Assembly (NCBI GenBank): GCA_022559845.1 | Contig: JAHNEJ010003582.1 | Coordinates: forward strand, 62,001-126,000 | DNA length: 64,000 bases | Direction: 5' to 3' | Source of the DNA: Amorphophallus konjac | Lineage: Eukaryota; Streptophyta; Magnoliopsida; Alismatales; Araceae | Shown: positions 53,684 through 62,208 of the stretch, piece by piece | Layout: the number at the start of each line of letters is the position of its first letter | Numbering within the stretch: the stretch's first letter is position 1 | Program-made: the position numbers and the translations under genes | Notes under the pieces: model-generated | Told to the model about the DNA's origin: nothing | What the model saw: only the letters and a program-made list of their open reading frames with translations | Database searches by the model: none

Positions 53684-56168
53684 ATGGAGGGCGAATCTTC
53701 CCATTCCTCGAAGAGAAGCAGGTCCAGTGGTAGTAGTTCCAGGAGGCTTTCAGACCTTGAAGGGCACTTCAGCGAAGGGGCCCAATCTCAACTCGTAAGC
53801 CAAGTTTTCTTGCCCTTTTCTCATTCTTTCTTCCTTTCTTCCGACCAAACCTCACCCCCATTCCTTGTATGCGTAGGTTGTGATGAAATCACAAATCTTA
53901 TGGGAGTTGGTAGTAGCAGCGTACAGGGGCCTCCCAGATTTTCAGAAGGCGAGGCTAGACGTGATGGGATTTGGTACCTTCCTTCGGATCGAGCCGATCC
54001 AGCTTGACCTAGTCCTGATCCAAGCCTTGTGTGAGAGATGGGACCCAGTGAGCCGGGCATTCCTGATGCCCTGGGGGCACATGGTGCCCAGCTTGGAGGA
54101 TGTGGTCCGGATCACAAGCCTGAAGGTAGAGGGCGAGGCAGTGACCGGAGTCACTTACGCGGACTATAGAGAAGGTGCCCGGAAGTTACTGGGTTTGGAC
54201 CTGGATGGTCGGAAAAACAGGTCGGTAGCTAGGGCGTCCCTGATGGATGCATTAGGGTTCACCGACACTCGTCGGTGGGACGGTGAATCCTCAGAAGAGT
54301 TCATGGAAAGGATAGAAATAGGATGCCGCGCTGTGTACTGCACAGATTTCGGCGACTGGGAAAGATGCAACATAGATTTGAGGAGATTTCTCCTCTTCCT
54401 TTTGGGGAGATTGGTACTGGGCTCGAAAGGGGACAGTATCCAATGTTGCTTCCTGGAGCTGCTGTCAGACCTTGAAAGAGTAGGGTATTATGCCTGGGGA
54501 GCCGCCATGCTGGCACACTTGTTTGCAGGCCTATTCCAAGAAACGGATCATGAGATGACTGTGAGTGGTTTCACACCATTCATCCAGGTATTTTTTGTTT
54601 TTGCTTGTTTTGTATTTTTTTGTGTTTTTGTAAAGTTCTGATGGCCCGCCCCGAGCAGCTGTGGAGCTATTATTACCTCCCTATGGGGAGAGCTCGGCAT
54701 TGGCGACCTGCGATGGTGCCGCTAGCCAGGCGGTGGGAACCCATCATGAGTGCGGCACCCCTAACCTACCAACTGCTGGTGCTAAGGCGAGAGCTACAGG
54801 AGTTCCCTGCAGCGATGGTAAACTGGAGACCCTACTCAGACATGGTCGATGCCGACCAGCCGTGGGTTCTAGCAAGTCGTGCCCGGTTCGGACGGGAACT
54901 ATGGATGCACTGCCTGAATGAAATCGAGCCGCTTCGGCTACGATTAGTTATGAGGACTTTAGGACTGGTTCAAGAATGGGTGGATACGGCTGCGCCACCT
55001 CGTGTCGGGAGAAAGACGCGAGGACCGGCGACCTGCATTGACTGGCGCGTGCGATTCCCCGAACAGTATGAGGACTGGCAACGGGGTGGCACGATTGTAG
55101 AGTCACAGGCGCGGGAAAGCGAGGACTACTTGCGTCTATATAGGACAAAGTACGCAGAGCGGCTCCAACCCCGGGGACTTGCGGAGGTAGGTTTCCCCTT
55201 TTTCTTTTTTCTTCTTTCTCCTTTTTCTCTTTTTTTAGTTTTCCGGTGGAAATGCTGACTCGTATGGCTACAGGATGTCCGGGATGCCATGATAGCGAAT
55301 TTACGAACTCGCTTGGCGGAGATGGAACAACAGTTGGGCGATGCCCGCGGAGCTACGAGCGCCTTGGTAGGTGTACAGTGCGCGTTCGTAATTAAATCCT
55401 CAGATTCCTGATGTTGGCTGCTAACTCACGCGGTCGTAGCATGCCCAGATTGGCGCGGCTTCCCCAGCGATGGGAGTAGGTGGTGCCTCTTCCAGCCTGT
55501 GGATTCCCACCTCCGAACTTAACTTGCTTCATGAGCAACTTGCTCACGCCACGCAGCGTGCTGCGAAGGCAGAAGGGATGCTCCGTATACAGGTAAAAGT
55601 TTCAGTGTTGGGTTCTCTTTGTTTACGCCTTATCGCGTATCTGAGATGGTACATTTGGCAGGAAAAGGAGACGAAAGGAGCGCTTGCCCAAGCTGCGCAG
55701 AAGGAGGCTAGGATAGCAGAACTGGAGAGGGAACTGCGGCGTCATCCTGATGACGACTCCTCTAGGGATGCCGTGGAACTGAGGATCACTCTCCAGTTGG
55801 AGAGGGAAGATCGTGAGAGAGAACGTGCAGAGAGAGAAAGAGACGCGGAGAGAGAAAGAGCCAACAGATTGAGTGAAAGGGAGGAACGAAGGGCCATGGA
55901 GGCCCAACTATTCGAACTCCGAATCAGCCTTGGCCTTGCTGAACAGTGGCTGAGAGATGGTGAGGAGCGCTACCGAAGAGCACGAGAGCGTGGCTTTCGT
56001 GTTGGTAGCTTCTCTACTGCTTCCGTGGATCAACGCCGGGATGTGGGAATAGGAAGGGGAGTACAGAGCGGTAGGAGTACCGCTTTTCGTAGTTGGGTAG
56101 CACCTTTGAGAGTGTTTTGTCCGGAGAGTAGTGGGACAAGTGATGCAGAGAGAGAGGGTGGAACTTGA
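53684..56168 (+). CDS. Plant mobile domain plus coiled-coil protein, antisense gene 4 (six exons, intact)
   Basis: Exons 53684-53794, 53877-54587, 54659-55186, 55274-55366, 55440-55592 and 55662-56168 join in one frame to 700 residues; every intron is phase 0 with GT...AG ends. Residues 1-37 are Ser/Arg-rich (MEGESSHSSKRSRSSGSSS). Residues ~38-275 form the mobile-domain core (LWELVVAAYRGLPDFQKARL, AFLMPWGHMVPSLEDVVRIT, DLRRFLLFLLGRLVLGSKGD, YYAWGAAMLAHLFAGLF). Residues ~276-450 contain YYYLPMGRARHW and EIEPLRLRLVMRTLGLVQEW. The rest is a long Arg/Glu-rich coiled coil. No stop or frameshift was found, unlike its neighbours. Exon 3 equals exons 3 plus 4 of gene 2 exactly (528 = 159 + 369), so one intron is missing here. 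The role is unknown; such genes may help the element's expression or spread. Confidence 0.75.
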
Positions 56169-56190
56169 TGTAATTTTTTTGGGGTTTTGG

Positions 56191-56196
56191 AATAAA
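56191..56196 (+). terminator. Polyadenylation signal of antisense gene 4
   Basis: AATAAA 23 bases after the stop codon, before a T/G-rich stretch. Confidence 0.6.
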
Positions 56197-56293
56197 ATAC
56201 AAGGTTTGGTTCGTTTGTTTTTCACTTTTGCTTCAGTTGCCTGAATCTCTGCGCATATCACTGAAACAAACCAAATCAGAATTTCTGTTCTGA

Positions 56294-56360
56294 CTTGGCC
56301 CCTTGCTCAATAAGCAAATGGTCACTGTGACTGTCCTTGATAACTGGTCAAGGGGCCAAG
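56294..56360. repeat. Hairpin between converging gene 4 and pol
   Basis: Perfect 12-base arms CTTGGCCCCTTG and CAAGGGGCCAAG are separated by 43 bases that themselves contain GTCACTGTGAC. It lies between the 3' ends of the plus-strand gene 4 and the minus-strand pol. Confidence 0.75.
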
Positions 56361-57937
56361 CCTTTATTTAACGAAGGCAAGGGAAAGATGCGGTGATGAT
56401 AAATGCGACAGGCAAGCACACGAATGCAAGCGGTATTAAAAGTGAGATGCTGCACGCAAATGTAATCATGCAAAATTGATTTGTTTTCTTTTTTATATTT
56501 GATATTTTTTTTGTTTTATCATAAAAAGATTTTTTTGGTTTGCAAATATGTGCATTTTCTCTTTTCCATTTTTTTGTGCTTTTATCATTTCGATTTTTTT
56601 ATTGCTAACGCCCGGCAAGCACCCAAATGGCACCTGACCTTCGTGAGAACATGGGTTTCTTACTAACCTCTCAGGTATCCTAAGTGCACATCTAGGTTGA
56701 TTTGGGCGTCTAGACCCCTCGAATGATGATCCCACCGGCTAAGACTTACCCTGATGACAATACCGTCATGCCATGCTTAGGCTCCCAGTTGCTTCCGACC
56801 ACAGGGATTCACCCAAAAGGTGTTTGAGGTAAAAGATATGCCTCACCCGGGTCTATTTCCTCACAACTCTAGATGGTATATGATGGAACACCCTGGAACC
56901 CTAACGACCAACCGCGCGACACTGACCCGGAATCAGACGCCGTCGCACCCATAGGTGACGCGCTTGCATTGGCCTAAGCCCGAGGTTAAACAAGAAGACA
57001 TCAAGGTGGTAAACAGGGGTCTTGACCAGCCAGAAACACGGAGACTCCTTCGCAGCGATAGCTTTTGCTTTTCAAAGTGGGCAACCAAATGTGTATATTA
57101 AAATAAGGTTGCAGACCCTGGGCAGTTTTCACCTTTCAGAAATTCCATCGAACCTTCATCTTTAGAGGGAGAAGGAAGAGCGTAGGGGATAAACCTCCTG
57201 AGAGGACCGGTAAAGCCGTTAACTCGGCGAGCGAATAAGGGCCCATCAACTCTTTCCTTTCAGACAACTTCAGACCAAATCTCGAGCATTTACATTCCAC
57301 GGCCCCCTTTGTGGATTCAGACTTTTGCTTTGAGAGGTTCCGTTTATCGCACCAGGCACGGTCACGACCATGCTTTTCTCTTGATTTTGATTTTGTATTT
57401 CTTCTTGTGAGGGAGATATAGTCGTTTGACGTTTGTGGGCTCCCTTTTCGTATGCCTGCGGGGACACTGCCCTCTTCTCGTGCTCTGATCGATGCTCGAG
57501 GAAATGGATCCTACTCTTACCCTTGGGGTTTGAGTTTCGATTTCTCATGCTCAGCGTTTTAAGGGCGCCGACTGTCTCATTTGGTCGAAGAGAAAAGAAT
57601 AAAGATTACAGCTTCTGGAGATCTTCTAGGTGTGGCCCTACCGTAGGTGATGCTACCAACTTTTTTTGAATAAAATACATAAGTGAACACATGTTAGCTT
57701 CCTTCGAGCGAGCATAGGCCGACGTGGCCGGACAGGGGTCTCCACGGTTCTGGCAAACCAAGACCCGGTGCCTACCAAGCCTTAGTGGGTCCTATCCTAA
57801 CATGAAGGTTAAATGCATGGACTTAACTATATGGTGACTGCCGGGCATCGACATTTTGAATTTTCCATATTTTTAGTGGTTTTCAATATTTCTTTGTTTT
57901 TTGATGTTTTTATCTTTTCATGATTTTTTTGTTTGTG
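56361..57937. other. Non-coding region between gene 4 and pol
   Basis: About 1.6 kb without credible coding sequence on either strand. It is 3' untranslated for pol on the minus strand. T-rich stretches at 56480-56600 and 57840-57930 may hold processing signals. Confidence 0.55.
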
Positions 57938-60900
57938 CTAAGGGTAGTATTTCTTAAGATAAAGCCCATTCCAAGGGTGGGATAACTCGGTCCCTTCGGC
58001 GTTGATTAGCTTGTAGGCGTTGCCAGGGTACGCGGCTTGAATTACAAATGGTCCTTCCCAATTGGGTTGGAGCTTAGAACGCGGCCCTCCAGGTTTGACA
58101 AAAATTCTTTTTACGACCATCTCACCAACTTTGAATTTTCTCTCAACGACTTTCTTTTGGTAAAAGCGAGCGAGTCTATTTTGATACACACGCGCGTGTT
58201 CGGCAGCGGCCAGTCGCTTCTCATCCAAGAGTTCCAACTGGGCGAGGAGTGAATTATGACGATCGTCGAGGGGAAATTCCTCATCCAATTGTACCCTGAG
58301 AGAAGGGATCAGAGTCTCGTACGGGACTACCGCTTCCATACCATAAGTGAGGGCAAATGGAGTCTGCCCGGTGGGGGTACGGATTGAAGTACGATAGGCC
58401 CATAGGGCTTCGATAAGCTTTTCTGGCCAGTCTGAAAACTTACTAGACTCGCAGGTTTTTTTGATGATTTTGAGCAATGTTTTATTGGTGGCCTCCGCTT
58501 GGCCGTTACCTTGTGGGTAATAAGGCGATGAATGATGCAATGCAATTGCATACCTTTTACAGAGGTCCTATAGGTCCTGAGAAATGAACTGTGGCCCATT
58601 GTCGGTGACGATCGTGCTTGGGACGCCGAATCTGGCGAGGATGTTCTTCATGATGAACTTGCAGACTGTTGACGCCTTGATTTCCGCGTAAGCTTCGGCT
58701 TCGGCCCATTTGGTGAAGTATTCCGTCGCAGTAAGGATGAAAGATTTCTGCTTGGTGAGGGAATTGGGATCACCTAGGGGACCAATGATGTCGAATGCCC
58801 ACATGGAGAAAGGCCATGGGGAGGATATTGGATGAAGTGAGGAAGATGGTGAATGGATTTTATCGGTGTGAAGTTGACACTTGACACACCTACGGACATA
58901 GACAACACAATCTTCTTCCATAGTGGGCCAATAAAAGCCTTGGCGAATGATCTTCTTGGCGAGCATCTGACTATTTACGTGGCCACCGCACACACCCGAG
59001 TGCGTCTCTTCTACACAATTCCAAACTTCATCGTCACCAAGACATCTTAACAGAATACCAGTAAGGCTCCTCCTATAGAGTAGACCTCCAACCAAAGTAT
59101 ATTTCTGAGCCACCCTTCTTATGGCTTTCTTGTCCTCTGTGGTGGCCCCTTCAGGATAAGACTGATCTTGGCAGTATTTGACAATTTCATAGAACCATGG
59201 TTTCTCTTCATCAGCCAGTTCTTCTTCGGCCTCTGCCAACATGATTTCCCTCTTCTCAAGGATATCTTCCTGCAGGATCTTCCTTGCTATCCTGTCTTTG
59301 ATATTTACGTAGGAAGCATCATCGATTGCAGGGGCGTGAAGTTTATAGATGAAAATGGACTTAAACCATCTTCCTAGAGGGAACCTTATGGATGATGCCA
59401 TCGAGGCGAGGGCATCGGCGAGAATATTCTGATGACGAGGGACATGAACAAAGATCAGTTTGGCGAACAGTTTGGCAAAGGCAGCAGTGAGTTCTTGGTA
59501 TGGCTTGAGTTTGGGATCACGAGTGCGATATTTAGTGAGCACCTGGAGAAGGATGAGTTGACTATCACCTACGACTCGCAACTCAGTGATACGAAAAGAA
59601 TGGGCGAGTTCTAGGCCAGCTAGAAGAGCTTCATATTCGGCTATATTGTTGGTAACTGGAAATTTGAGCTGGTATGCTAATGGGAATGTGAGGCCTTCAG
59701 GTGACAGGAGGGCGATGCCGATTCCTCTCCCTTGAGAATTCAGAGCTCCATCAAAATATAGTGTCCACATTGGCTCATCTGATTGGTTGACGGACATTAG
59801 TTCCTCATCTGGAAACTCTGATTGGACGGGATCGAACTTGGGAAGAGGATGGTGAGCGAGATGCTCGGCTATGGCATAGCCTTTAATCGCCTTTTGCTGG
59901 ATGTAGGTGATGTCGAACTGAGAGAGAAAACTTTTCCAGCGTGCTAGCCTATCCGTAAGGACGGCTTTCTCCAGAAGGAATTTGATAGGATTCATCCGAG
60001 CAATCAAGTGGACCTCATGAGCCAAGAAGTAGTGTTTCAATTTTTGCACTACCCAAACGAGGGCAGCACAGGTTTTCTCCATGACGGTGTACTTCTGCTC
60101 ACAGGGATTGAGAAGTTTGGACAAGTAATAGGTTGCCCGTTCCTTGCCTTCTTCATCAGCTTGTGCGAGGACGGCTCCCACGGAGTCATCCAAGACTGAG
60201 ACGTAAAGGATCAGAGGTTTTTCTGGTTTGGGTGGAATGAGAACGGGTGGACTAGCCAGATATTCCTTCAACCCTTCAAAAGCTTTCTGACATTTAAAAT
60301 TCCAGTGGAATTCTACTCCTGGCTTGGTCAACTCGTAGAGAGGTCTACACCTTTGTGAATGTTGAGACATAAACCGACGAATAAATTGCAACCTCCCGAT
60401 TAAACCTCGGACTTCCCTCAAATTCTTGGGAGGCGGCATATCCCTGATGGCCTTAGCTTTATCGGGATCTATCCCGATCCCTCTTTTACTCACAATGAAC
60501 CCCAGCAATTTACCCGACGACACACCAAACACACACTTTTTCGGGTTCATTTTCAATTGGAACTCTCTTGACCTTTGCAAGACCTTAGCCAAAACTTCTG
60601 GATGTTCCATCCTGGTCCTTGATTTCACCAATAAATCATCCACATACACTTCCAGATATATGTGCATCATGTCATGAAATATGGCCATCATCGCTCTTTG
60701 GTAAGTAGCTCCAGCATTCTTTAACCCAAACGGCATGACCACGTAACAATATGTTCCCCAAGGGGTAGTGAATGACGTCTTCTCCTGATCCTCTTCTGCC
60801 AAACGAATTTGATTGTATCCTGAAAATCCATCCATGAAAGAGAGGGTTTCGTAGCCTGCCGTGTTATCAATCAGCACATCAATGTGAGGTAAGGGAAAAT

Positions 60901-61717
60901 CATCCTTTGGACACGCGCGGTTAAGGTCCCGGAAGTCGATGCAAATCCTGACTTTCCCATCTTTTTTCATGACCGGGACAATGTTCGCCACCCATTGAGG
61001 ATAAAGGATGACTCTAATGAACCTGGCTTTGTGGAGCTTATCGACCTCTTCCTTCATTTTCAAAGCCATCTGAGGGTGGAAACGCCTTAACCTTTGTTTT
61101 ACCGAGATGGACCCTGGTTTTAGGGTTAAACGGTGTTCGACCAGGGTTGAATCCAGACCCGGCATATCCTCGTAGCTCCATGCAAACGTGTCCTTATATT
61201 TCTTGAGGACCTCAATTAATGCCTCTTCTACAGATGGTGGTAGGTTGTCACTTATGAGGATGATCCTAGGGTCTTCCTCAGTTCCCAAGTTGACTTATTT
61301 GGTGGATTCTTCTACAGCGGTTGACGGCTCGTCGAATCTCCTCATTCCACTAGCGTATGCGCCCGCCGCATCCTCATATTCTTCACCCTCATCTTCAGTG
61401 GGGCATTCTTCATCCGTGATCTCGTAGACTCCATACCCTTCATCAGATGCACAGTCGCCCTCGCATTCTATTTCGGGTAGCTGGATGGGATTTTCTAACA
61501 ACTGGGGAATGACAAGAAGGGCCTGACACCTGGCGGCCAAATCCAGAAGGAATCGACGAGGGATCTGTCTACCCTTGGATTTCTTTCTAGGTACTACCCT
61601 CGGCCTATCATTCCTAGATTGATTGACAATATTTACAGAAGAAGAGGAAGACGAAGAGGATGGTGTAGAATGTACAGGAGAAGACCCCTCAGAGGAGGGG
61701 TAGAAAAGGTCGCTCAT
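57938..61717 (-). pseudogene. Pol of the giant Tat/Ogre-like element: RT, RNase H, second RNase H, integrase; two in-frame stops
   Basis: A single minus frame runs from 61717 to 57938, broken by TAA at 61295-61297 and TAG at 58568-58570. RT blocks are clear (FIRVILYPQWVANIVPVMKK, FMDGFSGYNQIRL, MPFGLKNAGATYQRA, catalytic YVDDLLVKS at ~60640). A first RNase H region (LYVSVLDDSVGAVLAQ) lacks the usual acidic start, and a second one (LYFDGALNSQGRG, ~59760) has it; this dual arrangement marks the Tat lineage, which gained an extra archaeal-type RNase H. The integrase has the zinc motif ending CVKC, then FDIIGPLGD, TDNGPQF and, after the TAG, NGQAEATNK, so the stop falls between the second and third catalytic residues. 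Both stops leave the frame unchanged, so they look like point mutations. Enzyme function from this copy would need readthrough. Confidence 0.85.
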
Positions 61718-62208
61718 CGGACCTTGGACGGGTGGTCCGCAAGGCGGTACGCACCCGTGGGAGATGTAGGAGGTTTCCTCAACGAAGATGTGTTGTTGGG
61801 GAGTTTGAAAATTGACGTTTTTTTTTCATTTTCATTTTTAATGACAAAGCAGTGAAAAGAGATTGGAGGGGAGAGAAAATGGGTTATGGCTAGAGGATTG
61901 TGAGGCTCATAGAGCAGATCATGGTTGAAGACCTGGCGCGGGTTGAAAAGCCCGCGCAGGTATGTAAGCAAAGAAGGGGACCTGGGAAGATCATCAGACA
62001 ATTGTCTGGCCCAGGAAGAAGTTATCAGCAAAGGCTGAGACGAGTGGATGGAGAGGATGGCGGCTAATGAGCCGTCGACGGCAATGTTGAGGACGGATGA
62101 AGATCCGTCGATGACAGAGTCCTTCTGGCGAGGACGAGGATAGTTTGGAACCTTGGCAAGAGTGGTAATATTCTCTGGTATTTCGGAGATCAATGGTGGC
62201 CCTTCAAG
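61718..62208 (-). other. Protease-to-pol junction, possible intron
   Basis: The gag-protease frame stops at TAG 62209-62211; the sequence there on the minus strand is CCGTAGCTTG, which could serve as a GT splice donor. The next 160 codons of that frame are open but match nothing I know. Pol then starts in another frame, with ATG overlapping the TGA stop at 61714-61717. Ogre elements are known to remove an intron between protease and RT to join the frames. A pyrimidine-rich tract (minus strand, ~61830-61880) precedes several AG candidates. The acceptor is not identified. Confidence 0.4.
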
